This document shows, piece by piece, positions 22,132 through 32,103 of a stretch of DNA of 64,000 nucleotides. This DNA is from Bowmanella dokdonensis (GTDB lineage Bacteria; Pseudomonadota; Gammaproteobacteria; Enterobacterales; Alteromonadaceae). The translations under genes were made by a program, and so were the position numbers. The stretch lies in NCBI RefSeq assembly GCF_017254865.1, contig NZ_JAFKCV010000001.1, positions 124,001 through 188,000 on the forward strand, read 5' to 3'. Under the pieces are notes generated by a model. It was not told where the DNA came from. It did no database searches and saw only the letters and a list, made by a program, of their open reading frames with translations. The first letter of the stretch is position 1. Every line of letters begins with the position of its first letter.

Positions 22132-23088
22132 ATGCTGAAAAAGGAAAGGTCATTGAGAGGGTTGCTACTGCTAATTTTGTTTTGTTGCCCCCTGCAAGCA
22201 CAGGACGCGCAGCACCCCCCTGCAGAGTCGCCGCCTCCGGCGCCCTGGCTGGATGATTTACAGGTGAATTTGTCGGATTCTATCAATGCCACCGCCCGCT
22301 GGTTCGATCAGTTCTTTGCCGATGAATCCCTGGATCTGGATGAGGAAGCCCGGGCTGAAGCCAGGATCAGGCTGGGATGGGAGCCCAGGTCCCGGGAACT
22401 GAACGAGTTCGAAAGCCGCTTCCGGGTGCGCGTCAGCCTGCCGAATATGAAGCATCAGACCGATCTGATTTTTTCCGATTATGATGACAGGGAAGATTCA
22501 TCCAGTGTCAAAGCGGCGCGCAACGAAGCCATCGACAATCGCAACCGGTTCAGCGTGGCCCTGCGCTGGCGGCTGAAGCAGTCTGATGATCTGGACGTCT
22601 CCCACCGGGTGGGGATAGGGCGCAAACTCCAGCCCTACGTAAAATCCGAGGTGCGCAAGACCTTTTCCCTCACGGAGATCAATAATATCCATGTGGAAGC
22701 CTCAGTGTACTACTACACCCAGGACAGATTTGGCAGCCATCTGATGGCCCAATACGAGCATCAGACCAGCCCGGACGGACTGTTTCGTTTCGACAATCAC
22801 TTCTATTTTCGCGATGAGGAGAATGACTGGATCTGGCAGCACGGTTTTCATCAGTACCTGCAGTGGAACGAAAAAACCGCCGTTATCTACGGTCTGTTTG
22901 TGGAAGGCAACAGCCGGCCCAATTATCGGGATGAGGAATACCTGGTAAGCATACGTTGGCGGCGCAATGCGCTGCGGGAATGGTTGTTTTTCGAGGTGGA
23001 GCCCTTTGTCCTCTGGAGCCGGGAGGAAGAGTTCAAGCCGTCCTACGGGGTGGGATTGCGGGTTGAAGGCTATTTTGGCCAGCACTGA
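22132..23088 (+). CDS. Predicted outer-membrane beta-barrel protein, unknown role
   Basis: A 318-residue protein with a Sec signal peptide (hydrophobic LLLLILFCCPLQAQ, cut near residue 24). After a proline-rich stretch it is dominated by alternating aromatic/polar strands (EASVYYYTQDRF, SHLMAQYEH, FRFDNHFYFRDE, YGVGLRVEGYF) that look like an outer-membrane barrel. I do not recognise a named family. It is encoded on the opposite strand between ubiB and tatA, two genes that are adjacent in many relatives, and its stop lies 8 bp from the ubiB stop. Confidence 0.7.
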   Translation: MLKKERSLRGLLLLILFCCPLQAQDAQHPPAESPPPAPWLDDLQVNLSDSINATARWFDQFFADESLDLDEEARAEARIRLGWEPRSRELNEFESRFRVRVSLPNMKHQTDLIFSDYDDREDSSSVKAARNEAIDNRNRFSVALRWRLKQSDDLDVSHRVGIGRKLQPYVKSEVRKTFSLTEINNIHVEASVYYYTQDRFGSHLMAQYEHQTSPDGLFRFDNHFYFRDEENDWIWQHGFHQYLQWNEKTAVIYGLFVEGNSRPNYRDEEYLVSIRWRRNALREWLFFEVEPFVLWSREEEFKPSYGVGLRVEGYFGQH

Positions 23089-23096
23089 GCTATGGC

Positions 23097-24722
23097 TCAG
23101 CGCAAACCCCAGCCGCGTATCCAGCACAGGACCCCGAGCGCTGCCAGGGCTGCCCCATACCAGGCGCTGACCGGGTAGATGGGCACCAGCACCCCCAGCA
23201 CGGTTAAGGTGCTGCCGAGCATCTGATAGCGGCGACTGCGATGCTGGCGATCCTGCTGCTGTTGTAACTGCTCCAGCCATTTTTGCTGCTGATGGGGTAA
23301 TTGTTTCATCTGCTTGAGGGTATCGAATAACAGATCCGGCACCTCGGGCATTTTTTCCGACCAGTAGGGCAGGTTGGCTTTAACTTTCTTGTAGAGGGCT
23401 TTAAAGCCTATCTGTTCCTTCATCCAGTTCTCCAGAAAAGGCTTGGCGGTTTGCCACAGATCCAGTTGCGGATAAAGCTGGCGACCCAGGCCTTCGATAT
23501 ACAACAGGGTCTTTTGCAACAATACCAACTGGGGCTGCACCTGCATATTGAAACGCCGGGCTGTATTAAAGAGTTGCAATAACACGATACCGAAGCTGAT
23601 CTCGGCCAACGGTTTCTGAAAAATGGGTTCGCAGACGGTGCGGATGGCCACTTCAAACTCATCGATATCGGTTTCTGGGGGCACCCAGCCCGAATCTACA
23701 TGCAGCTCGGCCACCTTGCGGTAGTCCCGGTTGAAGAAGGCAACAAAGTTTTCAGCCAGATAGCGTTTGTCTTCCCTGTTCAGGGTGCCGACAATGCCGA
23801 AGTCGATGCCGATGTACTGAGGATCGGCGGGATTTTCGGTGGACACAAAAATATTACCCGGATGCATATCCGCGTGGAAAAAGCTGTCCCGGAAAACCTG
23901 GGTGAAGAACACCTCCACGCCCCGTTCGGCCAGCTTTTTCATATCCGTACCCTGGGCGAGCAGCGCGTCGATGTCGGCCACAGGTATGCCTCTGATGCGT
24001 TCCATCACAATCACGTTGTGACGACAATAATCACTGTAAATCAGTGGGATATACAAGGAGGATGAATTTTCGAAGTTGCGCCGCAACTGGATACCGTTGG
24101 AGGCCTCCTGCAGCAGGTTGAGTTCTTCGAGTATGGTTTTCTCATATTCCCGCACCACTTCCACCGGGCGCAGCCGCTTGCCGTCAGGCAACCAGCGCCT
24201 GACCATCTGTGCCAGGGTATACATCAGCTCCAGATCGGCATGGATGGTGTCTTCGATATCCGGGCGGGTCACCTTCACCACGACTTCGGCATTATGGGGC
24301 TTGAGTCTGGCCGTATGGACCTGGGCGATGGAGGCGGAAGCCAGAGGCTTGGCAGCAAAATCCTCGAAGAGTTCGTCGATGCTGCCAAGGCCCAGTGAAT
24401 TGACAATGGTTTGTGTGGCAATGGCACTGTCAAAGGGCGGTACCTTGTCCTGCAGCAGGGCCAGTTCTTCAGCGATGTCCGGTGGCATCAGATCACGCCG
24501 GGTGGAGAGCATCTGGCCAAATTTAACGAACACCGGCCCCAGTGATTGCAATGCCAGGCGCAGCCGCTGGCCCCTGGGTTTGTCGGGATATTTGTTGCGG
24601 AGCCAGAAGGCGCTGCTTCTGACCAGTTTGGCATACCAGGGCAGCCATCTGGAGGGGATCAGTTCATCCAGGCCATGCTGCAACAGCGTTTTGTTGATGG
24701 TGTAAAGACGGGTTAACCGCAC
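23097..24722 (-). CDS. ubiB: Ubiquinone biosynthesis regulatory kinase-like protein UbiB
   Basis: Atypical kinase/ATPase needed for coenzyme Q synthesis. The UbiB family signature is seen in [14 protein letters not shown] (KxGQ motif), [13 protein letters not shown] (alanine-rich loop), [19 protein letters not shown] and IDFGIVG. Two hydrophobic C-terminal helices anchor it to the inner membrane. Length 541 matches E. coli (546). It is the last gene of ubiE-ubiJ-ubiB, with a one-base overlap with ubiJ. Confidence 0.96.
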   Translation of the reverse strand: MRLTRLYTINKTLLQHGLDELIPSRWLPWYAKLVRSSAFWLRNKYPDKPRGQRLRLALQSLGPVFVKFGQMLSTRRDLMPPDIAEELALLQDKVPPFDSAIATQTIVNSLGLGSIDELFEDFAAKPLASASIAQVHTARLKPHNAEVVVKVTRPDIEDTIHADLELMYTLAQMVRRWLPDGKRLRPVEVVREYEKTILEELNLLQEASNGIQLRRNFENSSSLYIPLIYSDYCRHNVIVMERIRGIPVADIDALLAQGTDMKKLAERGVEVFFTQVFRDSFFHADMHPGNIFVSTENPADPQYIGIDFGIVGTLNREDKRYLAENFVAFFNRDYRKVAELHVDSGWVPPETDIDEFEVAIRTVCEPIFQKPLAEISFGIVLLQLFNTARRFNMQVQPQLVLLQKTLLYIEGLGRQLYPQLDLWQTAKPFLENWMKEQIGFKALYKKVKANLPYWSEKMPEVPDLLFDTLKQMKQLPHQQQKWLEQLQQQQDRQHRSRRYQMLGSTLTVLGVLVPIYPVSAWYGAALAALGVLCWIRGWGLR

Positions 24723-25336
24723 TATTTTCCTGCCTTTATTTGTTCCAGTTGGGTCAGTCTGGCCTCAAAGCGTGCCGCGTCACCCCGCAGTTGACTGACC
24801 TGTTCGCTGAAATCTTCCAGCGCCAGGGGGTGGGCGGCCAACTTCTTCTCCTGCAGGGCGCCGTCACTGAGCATCTGCCTGAGGCGTTCCAGCCGTTGCC
24901 GAGTATCAATCCGGGCTGAACGAAAAAACTGCAAAGTCTGATGGGCCAGCACATCGCCAACATAGCATGAAAGCTGTTCCTCCCAGTCGATATCCAGTTC
25001 CTTGAGCAGATTACTGAAGCTTTGTGCCGTATGCATGTCTCCATGCAGGGACAAGCGCTGTTGCTGTATCAACTGGCCAATCTGACTGACATCCTGCATG
25101 TCTTTGAGGGTGGACAGGGACAGACTCATGCTGCAATCCACTTCCGTATCTTCATCCAGCAGCAGATCCACCTGATCAGAAAAGGCAAAGGTCAGGGGCC
25201 AGGGTAACTCCCGTACCTGAATGCGCAGACGCTTGCCCGCCAATGGCTGCAGGCGATGCCCGCTCAAAGGATCCAGGTGGAGCAATTTGTTCAGTGCCAG
25301 CTCCAATGCCGACACCATCAACTGGGGGGCAGGCAT
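24722..25336 (-). CDS. ubiJ: Ubiquinone biosynthesis accessory factor UbiJ
   Basis: SCP2-fold lipid-binding scaffold of the aerobic Ubi complex, 204 residues. The N-terminal SCP2-like domain ([20 protein letters not shown], then [16 protein letters not shown]) and a C-terminal coiled coil ([20 protein letters not shown]) fit UbiJ. It is sandwiched between ubiE and ubiB with single-base overlaps at both ends, the conserved order. Confidence 0.93.
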   Translation of the reverse strand: MPAPQLMVSALELALNKLLHLDPLSGHRLQPLAGKRLRIQVRELPWPLTFAFSDQVDLLLDEDTEVDCSMSLSLSTLKDMQDVSQIGQLIQQQRLSLHGDMHTAQSFSNLLKELDIDWEEQLSCYVGDVLAHQTLQFFRSARIDTRQRLERLRQMLSDGALQEKKLAAHPLALEDFSEQVSQLRGDAARFEARLTQLEQIKAGK

Positions 25337-26139
25337 CAGAACTTAAAACCCCGGTGCAGGGCAACAATGCCGCCTGTCATATTGTGATAGGTAATCTGCT
25401 CAAAACCGGCCTCACTCATCATGGTCTTCAGGGTCTCCTGATCCGGGTGCATACGGATGGACTCGGCCAGATACTGATAGCTCTCACCATCACCCACCAC
25501 CAGTTGACCTATCTTCGGCAGTACATGGAATGAATAGAGATCGTAAGCCTTACTCAGGAGCTCAATCTGGGGTTTGGAAAACTCCAGAACCAGCAACCGT
25601 CCGCCGGGCTTCAGCACCCGGAACATGGACGCCAGGGCTTTTTCCTTGTCGGTCACATTGCGCAGGCCAAAGGCAATGGTTATCAAGTCAAAATGGTTGT
25701 CCGGAAAAGGCAGGCTTTCGGCATTGGCCTGCACATAGTCCATATTGACCAGGATACCCTTATCCCTGAGCTTATCGCGGCCTACCTTAAGCATGGCTTC
25801 GTTGATATCTGCCAGAACGACCTGACCGGTCGGCCCCACCAGACGGGAAAACTTAGCCGCAAGATCGCCGGTGCCACCAGCCAGATCCAGCACCCGCTGG
25901 CCCGGTCGTACGCCACTGCAGTCAATAGTGAAACGCTTCCATAACCTGTGTACGCCCATGGACAGCAGATCGTTCATCAGATCATATTTGCCGGCCACCG
26001 AATGGAAGACATCCGCCACCATAGAGGCCTTGCGGGCTTTTTCCACTGTCTTGAAGCCGAAATGGGTCTGCTCCTCCCCCACTTGCTGTGGGCCTGCAGG
26101 GGATATTTCCTGGGGCCTGTCGGAATTAGGTTCACTCAT
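25336..26139 (-). CDS. ubiE: Ubiquinone/menaquinone C-methyltransferase UbiE
   Basis: SAM-dependent methyltransferase for quinone synthesis. Motifs [40 protein letters not shown] and the SAM-binding [15 protein letters not shown] are all UbiE signatures. The ATG at 26139 is preceded by AGGAG at five bases and gives 267 residues. The open frame extends to 26244, but the extra 35 residues are unlike UbiE and were left out. The first ~30 residues are a non-conserved hydrophilic extension. First gene of the ubiE-ubiJ-ubiB operon. Confidence 0.95.
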   Translation of the reverse strand: MSEPNSDRPQEISPAGPQQVGEEQTHFGFKTVEKARKASMVADVFHSVAGKYDLMNDLLSMGVHRLWKRFTIDCSGVRPGQRVLDLAGGTGDLAAKFSRLVGPTGQVVLADINEAMLKVGRDKLRDKGILVNMDYVQANAESLPFPDNHFDLITIAFGLRNVTDKEKALASMFRVLKPGGRLLVLEFSKPQIELLSKAYDLYSFHVLPKIGQLVVGDGESYQYLAESIRMHPDQETLKTMMSEAGFEQITYHNMTGGIVALHRGFKF

Positions 26140-26264
26140 AAGAACTCCTGTCGGGCTGCCCGGCTGGGCCGAGCCGCTGGAACAGCTCGTGTACTGGATG
26201 CGGCCGGGTTGGATTGCGGTCGCTAGTGTAACTGATCGGGGCAAGTTTAAAAGGGGCTAGAGAT

Positions 26265-26273
26265 TTATCCACA
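26265..26273 (+). promoter_or_regulatory. DnaA box (perfect TTATCCACA)
   Basis: Exact match to the consensus DnaA box in the 365 bp gap upstream of ubiE. A second exact copy faces it at 26320-26328. Confidence 0.6.
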
Positions 26274-26319
26274 GGCAAATTGGCCATCTCCTTCAATAAC
26301 TTGGCGCAGGTCCCGCGCT

Positions 26320-26328
26320 TGTGGATAA
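26320..26328 (-). promoter_or_regulatory. DnaA box (perfect TTATCCACA, reverse)
   Basis: TGTGGATAA on the plus strand, the reverse complement of the consensus, 46 bp from the first box and facing it. Confidence 0.6.
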
Positions 26329-26504
26329 GCGGCTTGCCATGGCTGTCTTCGCGGTGGATACTGAACTGATAATTTGTCTAAATTAATGTCATAGAAATAG
26401 TTGAAATCTGACATGGACTGTCTCCCTAAATGGTTACCACTTAAGTTTGGCAGAACCCCGGGAAAGTGGGCATCCAGGTCATTCGATAGATTTACAGAGA
26501 AATA

Positions 26505-26852
26505 ATGCGAATATTTGCCGCCATCTACTTGTTGATACTTTTATCCGCATGTACAAATGTCAAAACGTTAAATATCAAACGTTCTGAAATCGGTATGCTC
26601 AGTAATTACGATGTGTCGACTTTCAGTGACTATGGTAACGACGTGTTTTATGACCCTGAAGTTAAACTTCATCGATATGATATTTATGTTGGAGGTTACG
26701 GTGGCTGCGGTGGTCATTTATTAATATATGCCAAGCCGAAAATGGATCGTTACCTAATAAATAATGGTTACTCCGACTATACAGTAATGGATGTTCATCA
26801 CCAATTGAGTCCTCCTTCAAAATGTAAGTTATTTATAAAATACAACAACTAA
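26505..26852 (+). CDS. AT-rich orphan lipoprotein, unknown role
   Basis: A 115-residue protein with a lipoprotein signal (MRIFAAIYLLILLSAC, cysteine at residue 16). The mature part is short, tyrosine-rich and holds a glycine cluster (YVGGYGGCGGHLLIY) and a second cysteine pair. Codon use is visibly more AT-rich than the neighbours (many AAT, TAT, ATA), which suggests recent gain. AGAGAAATA precedes the ATG. I do not recognise a family. Confidence 0.65.
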   Translation: MRIFAAIYLLILLSACTNVKTLNIKRSEIGMLSNYDVSTFSDYGNDVFYDPEVKLHRYDIYVGGYGGCGGHLLIYAKPKMDRYLINNGYSDYTVMDVHHQLSPPSKCKLFIKYNN

Positions 26853-26926
26853 TTCTAGCAAGGTCATTACGGCAAGCTTGTTTGATAAGAATCTATCTGG
26901 GGTACGGCTATTTGGCTCAACAGGGA

Positions 26927-27631
26927 CTATGTCTCAGTTGGAACGTTATCTCCCGTGCTGAAAGCAATAATACGGCTCAGTTCCTGGTAGGAGCGGCCGC
27001 TTTGTTCTTTTAGCAGGTTAAAACAGTCCTGGATCTTCTGCAGGCTGCCCTTGGAGGTGACGGCGCCTGAGATAATATTGCGCTGGCGGAAATAACTCTC
27101 CACATCGTTGCTGAGCAGGAAGGTGTCCTTGCCGACAAAACGCAGGGCGTAGGGTCCGGTGTTGCCGCCCAGGCGGGCGCCGTGTTTTTTCAGGTAGGCC
27201 CACAGGCCGATGATATTGTCAGATGGCCAGTCGGCGATAAACTGTCCGAAGCTGCCGTGCTGTCTGCGCACGGCATCGATCATCAGGGCATTATCGCGGA
27301 TGGTTTTGACCTTATTGAAGTTGCGGATGATGGCCGGATCGGCGGCTTTTCGTTCCAGCATTTCGTCGGGTACGAGCAGGACCTTGTCGATATCGAAGCC
27401 GAAGAACAGCTCCTCGAAGGCTGGCCATTTCTGCTCCACCACCCGCCAGACAAAACCCGACTGAAAAATCTTTTTGGTCATCTCGGCCAGATATCTGTCA
27501 TCGCCCAGGGCTTTGAGCTCGGCATCCGTTCTGGGTTTGCCCAGCATGGCCTCCAGGGCTTGTTTTCCTTTTCGTTCACAGGCCCGCTGATACAGGGCGT
27601 CAAAGGATTCCAACTGGTCGAGATGTTCCAT
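26927..27631 (-). CDS. DNA-3-methyladenine glycosylase I-like protein
   Basis: A 234-residue member of the Tag-like HhH base-excision glycosylases. Visible features are YLAEMTKKIFQSGFVWRVVE, WPAFEELFFGFD and the helix-hairpin-helix region ADPAIIRNFNKVKTIRDNA, as in the Tag superfamily. The predicted role is removal of alkylated bases. It is more divergent than E. coli Tag, and I do not see the full zinc-snap set, so substrate is uncertain. Single gene, preceded by a GTAAC-type repeat. Confidence 0.75.
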   Translation of the reverse strand: MEHLDQLESFDALYQRACERKGKQALEAMLGKPRTDAELKALGDDRYLAEMTKKIFQSGFVWRVVEQKWPAFEELFFGFDIDKVLLVPDEMLERKAADPAIIRNFNKVKTIRDNALMIDAVRRQHGSFGQFIADWPSDNIIGLWAYLKKHGARLGGNTGPYALRFVGKDTFLLSNDVESYFRQRNIISGAVTSKGSLQKIQDCFNLLKEQSGRSYQELSRIIAFSTGDNVPTET

Positions 27632-27656
27632 GGGTTATTCCTGTTGTTATATAGAA

Positions 27657-27697
27657 AGTAACGAGTAACGGGTGACAGGTAACGAGTTACTAGTAAC
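27657..27697. repeat. GTAACGAG-type repeats with a 12 bp palindrome
   Basis: AGTAACGAGTAAC and GGTAACGAGTTAC form imperfect direct repeats and end in the perfect palindrome GTTACTAGTAAC (27686-27697). It lies in the gap between prlC and the glycosylase gene. Its building blocks resemble the 16.37 kb repeat. Confidence 0.6.
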
Positions 27698-27737
27698 AAA
27701 ACTGTGACAAGTCATGAGAATCCGGCCATTTTTCTCG

Positions 27738-29780
27738 TCACTCTTCAATGATACCGCTGTGGCGCAGCAGCGCATCTACCTGGGGCTCGCGGCCACGGAA
27801 GGCCACAAAAAGCTCCATGGGCTCTTTGCTGCCACCCATCTCCAGGATATGAGTAAGGAAATCCTGGCCCGTCCTGGGGTTAAAGATACCTTCCTCCTCG
27901 AAGCGTGAGAACGCATCGGATGACAATACTTCGGCCCACTTGTAGCTGTAGTATCCCGCTGCATAGCCCCCGGCGAAGATATGGCCGAAGCTGTGCTGGA
28001 AACGGTTGAAAGCCGGTGGCTTGATCACCGATACCTGATCGCGGACCCGATCCAGGATGGTCTGGATCTGGCCTTTCTTGCCCGGTTGATAGTCTTTGTG
28101 CAGGTGAAAATCGAAAAGACTGAACTCCAGTTGTCTGACCATCTGCATGGCGGACTGGAAGTTGCGGGCGGCCAGCATTTTATCCAGCAGGTCCTTGGGC
28201 AGCGACTCATCCGTCTTGTAATGGCCGGAGATGAAGTTCAGCGCTTCTTCCTGCCAGCACCAGTTCTCCAGGAACTGGCTGGGCAGTTCCACGGCATCCC
28301 AGGGTACGCCGCTGATGCCGGCCACCCCGGGAGAGGAGATTTGGGTCAGCATATGGTGCAGGCCGTGGCCGAATTCGTGGAACAGGGTGACCACTTCGTC
28401 ATGGGTGAACAGGGCGGGTTTATCGCCCACCGGGCCGTTGAAATTACAGGTCAGGTACGCCACCGGATGTTGCAGCTCGCCGCCGGCCCGGTGCCGCCTG
28501 TCCAGGCATACATCCATCCAGGCACCACCCCGTTTGTGGGCTCGGGCATAGAGATCCAGATAGAAGCTGCCACGCAACTGACCGTTCTTGTCATGGATAT
28601 CGAAAAAGCGCACATCTTTATGCCAGGTATCCAGACCCTTACGCTCGCTGATATCCATCCGGTACAGACGGTTAACCACGTCAAACAGGCCGCTTAAGGC
28701 TTTGTGTTCCGGGAAATAGGGGCGCAGCTGCTCATCGGAGATGGCATAGCGGGCTTCTTTTAGCTTTTCACTGTAGTAGGCCAAATCCCAGGCTTGGAGA
28801 TCATCCATGCCATGCTCTTCCCGGGCAAAGTCACTTAGTTCCTGCAGGTCCTTCTCGGCCTGGGGCTTGGAACGCTTGGCCAGATCTTCGAGAAAGCCGA
28901 TGACCTGTTCAGGGGAATCCGCCATCTTGGTGGCCAGGGAGCGATGAGCATAGGACTCAAATCCCAGCAACTGGGCAAGCTCCAGACGCAGGGTCAGAGT
29001 CTCTTCCATAATTTCGCTGTTGTCCCATTTGCCTGCGTTAGGGCCCTGGTCCGAGGCGCGGGTACTGTAAGCCTGATACAGTTCCTCTCGCAATTCGCGG
29101 TTATCCGCATACATCATCACCGGCAGGTAAGAGGGAATATCAAGGGTAAACAGCCAGCCCTGCAGATCTTTTTGCCGGGCAGCCTGAGCGGCAGCTTCCA
29201 GGGCTGACTCCGGCAGGCCTGATAACAGGGATTCATTGGTAATATGCTTGGTCCAGCCCAGGGTGGCATCCATCAGATTGTTGCTGAACCTGGAGGACAG
29301 ATCAGACAGCCGGCTCTGGATTTGGGCAAAGCGTTTTTTCTTTTCCTCAGGCAGGGCCACACCGGAGAGCTCGAAGTCCCGCAGGGTATTGTCGATGACC
29401 TTACGCTGGGCTTCATCCAGTTCACTGTATTGAGCGCTGTCTTTGATGGCTTTGTAAGCCTGATAGAGTTCCTGATTCTGGCCCACCCAGGTGCCGTAAT
29501 CGGACAGCAGGGGCAGACAGGCATCATGGGCTTCGCGCAGCTCCTCGTTGCTGACCACCGAGTTCATATGAGAGATGGGAGACCAGAGCTTATTCAACTT
29601 GTCGTCCGCTTCATCCAGAGGTACCACAAGATTGTCCCAACTGAAGCTGGACTGTTTGACCAGTCGTTCAATCTCACTCTTGCAATGCTCGATGGCGTTC
29701 CTGATCTTATCCTGAATACCGGCAGGTTTGATCTGCGAGAAGTTGGGTAGGTCCTGAACGGCAGACGCTGATTGGCTCAT
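27738..29780 (-). CDS. prlC: Oligopeptidase A (M3 zinc metallopeptidase)
   Basis: Cytoplasmic thimet-type oligopeptidase that degrades peptides, including cleaved signal peptides. Length 680 equals E. coli PrlC. The zinc site is VTLFHEFGHGLHHML (HEFGH) with the downstream glutamate in WDAVELPSQFLENW. It appears to be a single-gene unit: upstream lies the terminator of hsp20, downstream a GTAAC repeat. Confidence 0.96.
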   Translation of the reverse strand: MSQSASAVQDLPNFSQIKPAGIQDKIRNAIEHCKSEIERLVKQSSFSWDNLVVPLDEADDKLNKLWSPISHMNSVVSNEELREAHDACLPLLSDYGTWVGQNQELYQAYKAIKDSAQYSELDEAQRKVIDNTLRDFELSGVALPEEKKKRFAQIQSRLSDLSSRFSNNLMDATLGWTKHITNESLLSGLPESALEAAAQAARQKDLQGWLFTLDIPSYLPVMMYADNRELREELYQAYSTRASDQGPNAGKWDNSEIMEETLTLRLELAQLLGFESYAHRSLATKMADSPEQVIGFLEDLAKRSKPQAEKDLQELSDFAREEHGMDDLQAWDLAYYSEKLKEARYAISDEQLRPYFPEHKALSGLFDVVNRLYRMDISERKGLDTWHKDVRFFDIHDKNGQLRGSFYLDLYARAHKRGGAWMDVCLDRRHRAGGELQHPVAYLTCNFNGPVGDKPALFTHDEVVTLFHEFGHGLHHMLTQISSPGVAGISGVPWDAVELPSQFLENWCWQEEALNFISGHYKTDESLPKDLLDKMLAARNFQSAMQMVRQLEFSLFDFHLHKDYQPGKKGQIQTILDRVRDQVSVIKPPAFNRFQHSFGHIFAGGYAAGYYSYKWAEVLSSDAFSRFEEEGIFNPRTGQDFLTHILEMGGSKEPMELFVAFRGREPQVDALLRHSGIIEE

Positions 29781-29866
29781 AGGTTTCCCTCTGGGGCTAA
29801 ATGCAAATGTAACCTACAAGATAAGGGTAGCCTGGCCAAGTTCAATAGCACTGGAACAAAGCCGGT

Positions 29867-29892
29867 AAAAAAAGGCGCCGAAAAGGCGCCTA
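29867..29892 (-). terminator. Rho-independent terminator of the hsp20 gene
   Basis: On the minus strand: GGCGCC-TTTTC-GGCGCC followed by seven T, about 10 bp after the hsp20 stop. Confidence 0.85.
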
Positions 29893-29901
29893 TAGGGGGA
29901 C

Positions 29902-30357
29902 TTACTTAATTTCTATCCGTTTGGTGGACTGCTGGGCCTCGGCTGGTTTGGGGAGCATCACGCTCAGCACGCCCTTATCATAGCTGGCCCGTACTTCGGT
30001 GTTGTCTGCCAGGCTGAAGGGCAACTGGATTACCCGCCTGAATGAGCCATAACTGCGTTCCAGCAGATGATAGCCCTTATCCTGTGTATCCTCTTTCTTA
30101 AATTCCTTTTCCCCCTGAACCAGCAGTTGATCGCCGTGCAGCTCCAACTGGATATCCTTGCGATCCATATCGGGCAGATCAATTTTAATCTCCAACCCTT
30201 CTTTGGTTTCGGCCATATCCACCGCCGGACGCATCCAGCGATTACTGGTTTCCGGCCAATCCCGGAAAAAGTCGTCGAACACATTATCCAGACGGCTGCG
30301 AAGGGAAGTAACGGCTTGTGGCTTCTGGTGGCCGAAGAGACTGGGAAATAAACTCAT
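29902..30357 (-). CDS. Small heat-shock protein, Hsp20/alpha-crystallin family
   Basis: ATP-independent holdase chaperone of 151 residues. The alpha-crystallin domain runs from about residue 45 (RPAVDMAETKEGLEIKIDLP) to 140, with the conserved A-x-x-x-n-G-V-L pattern as ASYDKGVLSVMLPKP. It is of the class A-like sort common in environmental proteobacteria and is not IbpA. The ribosome site AGGAGG is very strong (seven bases before the ATG). A TTGAAA-N15-CCTAGATT about 75 bp upstream could be a sigma-32-type promoter, but the -10 match is poor. Confidence 0.93.
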   Translation of the reverse strand: MSLFPSLFGHQKPQAVTSLRSRLDNVFDDFFRDWPETSNRWMRPAVDMAETKEGLEIKIDLPDMDRKDIQLELHGDQLLVQGEKEFKKEDTQDKGYHLLERSYGSFRRVIQLPFSLADNTEVRASYDKGVLSVMLPKPAEAQQSTKRIEIK

Positions 30358-30593
30358 AATGACCTCCTGGAAAGAACTTGATTACATATGCATTGTTGAC
30401 TGCAAATAAAATCTAGGAGCAATGCGAACCGCTTTCAATAGGTCGGTCGGTTAAAATTTGCGCTGGATCAAGAGAGCCCAAAAAACAGGGGCAGGGAAAG
30501 AAAACGGGTATTTGACCTGTCTGGTAGACTTTGCCCTTAAGCCTCAGAGTAAGGCATGGCACAATCTCGCCAAACAGGAATTGGAAACCACCC

Positions 30594-31943
30594 ATGACAG
30601 AATTCGATTATCTATGTATCGGCGGCGGCAGCGGCGGGATTGCCTCGGCCAATCGGGCAGCCAGCCACGGCGCCAAGGTGGCGCTGGTGGAAGCCAAAGC
30701 CATTGGTGGCACCTGCGTCAATGTGGGCTGCGTACCGAAAAAGGCCATGTGGTTCGGCGCCCAGGTGGCAGAAGCCGTCAAACTCTATGCCCCGGATTAT
30801 GGCTTCGATCTGTCAGTGAACAAATTCGACTGGCAGACCCTGGTAGACAGCCGCGAGGCCTATATCCAGCGCATACACGGCTCCTATGACAGGGTGTTGG
30901 GTAACAACGATATCCACCGGATCCAGGGGTTTGCCCGTTTTGTGGATGCCAATACGGTAGAGGTAGAGGGACGACAGTATCGGGCCAAACATATCCTGGT
31001 GGCCACCGGCGGGCGACCTGTCTGGCCGGATGTGCCTGGCGCCGAATACGGCATCGATTCGGATGGTTTCTTCGCGCTGAAAGAACAGCCCAAACGGGTG
31101 CTGGTGGTAGGCGCCGGTTATATCGCTGTGGAACTGGCCGGGGTGATGCATGCCCTTGGCAGCGACACCCACCTGGCGGTGCGCTACGACAAGGTGCTGC
31201 GCGGCTTTGATCCTGTACTCAGCGATACCCTGATGGAGTTGATGGACGGGGAAGGTCCCCGGCTGCACACTTACTCGGAAGTGGTCAGGGTGGACAAGCT
31301 GAAGGATGGCAGCCTGGAGGCCCATTTCAGCAGCGGTGGCAGCCTACGGATGGACTGCCTGATCTGGGCTATCGGCCGCGAACCGGCCAATAATGATTTG
31401 GGCCTGGATAAGGCCGGCGTGGCGCTGGATGACAACGGCTATATCAAGGTGGACAAATTCCAGAACACCAATGTGCCGGGTATCTATGCAGTGGGTGACA
31501 ATACCGGCCAGCTGGAACTCACCCCGGTGGCGGTAAAAGCGGGCAGACTGTTGTCTGAACGGTTGTTCAATAATCAATCCCAGGCACATATGGACTATGA
31601 AACCGTACCCACGGTGATCTTCAGTCATCCGCCCATCGGCACCATAGGTCTGACTGAGCCGCAGGCCATTGAGAAGTTTGGTCAGACCAATGTCAAAGTT
31701 TACCATTCCAGCTTCGCAGCCATGTACACGGCCCTGACCCGTCATCGTCAGGTCACCCGCATGAAGCTGATTTGCGCCGGTCCACAGGAAACGGTGGTGG
31801 GTTTACACGGCATCGGCCATGGCATGGACGAAATCCTGCAGGGCTTTGGTGTGGCCATCAAAATGGGCGCCACCAAGGCGGACTTCGATGCTTGTGTAGC
31901 CATACATCCCACCTCCGCCGAGGAATTTGTCACCATGAGATAG
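30594..31943 (+). CDS. gorA: Glutathione-disulfide reductase
   Basis: FAD/NADPH enzyme that reduces oxidised glutathione. FAD motif [20 protein letters not shown], the redox-active pair [21 protein letters not shown] motif [13 protein letters not shown] and the C-terminal [12 protein letters not shown] are all canonical. The ATG at 30594 gives 449 residues (E. coli 450); the open frame back to 30531 adds only non-conserved residues. It is divergent from the hsp20 gene. Confidence 0.95.
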   Translation: MTEFDYLCIGGGSGGIASANRAASHGAKVALVEAKAIGGTCVNVGCVPKKAMWFGAQVAEAVKLYAPDYGFDLSVNKFDWQTLVDSREAYIQRIHGSYDRVLGNNDIHRIQGFARFVDANTVEVEGRQYRAKHILVATGGRPVWPDVPGAEYGIDSDGFFALKEQPKRVLVVGAGYIAVELAGVMHALGSDTHLAVRYDKVLRGFDPVLSDTLMELMDGEGPRLHTYSEVVRVDKLKDGSLEAHFSSGGSLRMDCLIWAIGREPANNDLGLDKAGVALDDNGYIKVDKFQNTNVPGIYAVGDNTGQLELTPVAVKAGRLLSERLFNNQSQAHMDYETVPTVIFSHPPIGTIGLTEPQAIEKFGQTNVKVYHSSFAAMYTALTRHRQVTRMKLICAGPQETVVGLHGIGHGMDEILQGFGVAIKMGATKADFDACVAIHPTSAEEFVTMR

Positions 31944-32103
31944 GCCCAAGAAACACCTCGAGGATAACCGGCCCCAGGCTGATCGTCCTCAGTTCAGCCG
32001 TTTCGCGTGGTATCAGATACAACTTTTATCTTTTTCCTGCCGGATTTCTGCCAGAATCCACTTCTAGATTAGGATGTAAAGTCTGAGCGATAGGGGATCT
32101 GCC

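Noticed and set aside
26245-26504. Chromosome replication origin
   Set aside because: Only two DnaA boxes and no AT-rich unwinding repeats or dnaA/mnmG neighbours.
30400-30440. Sigma-32 promoter plus RNA thermometer for hsp20
   Set aside because: The -10 match is poor, and the CTCCT that could mask the ribosome site would lie in the promoter itself.
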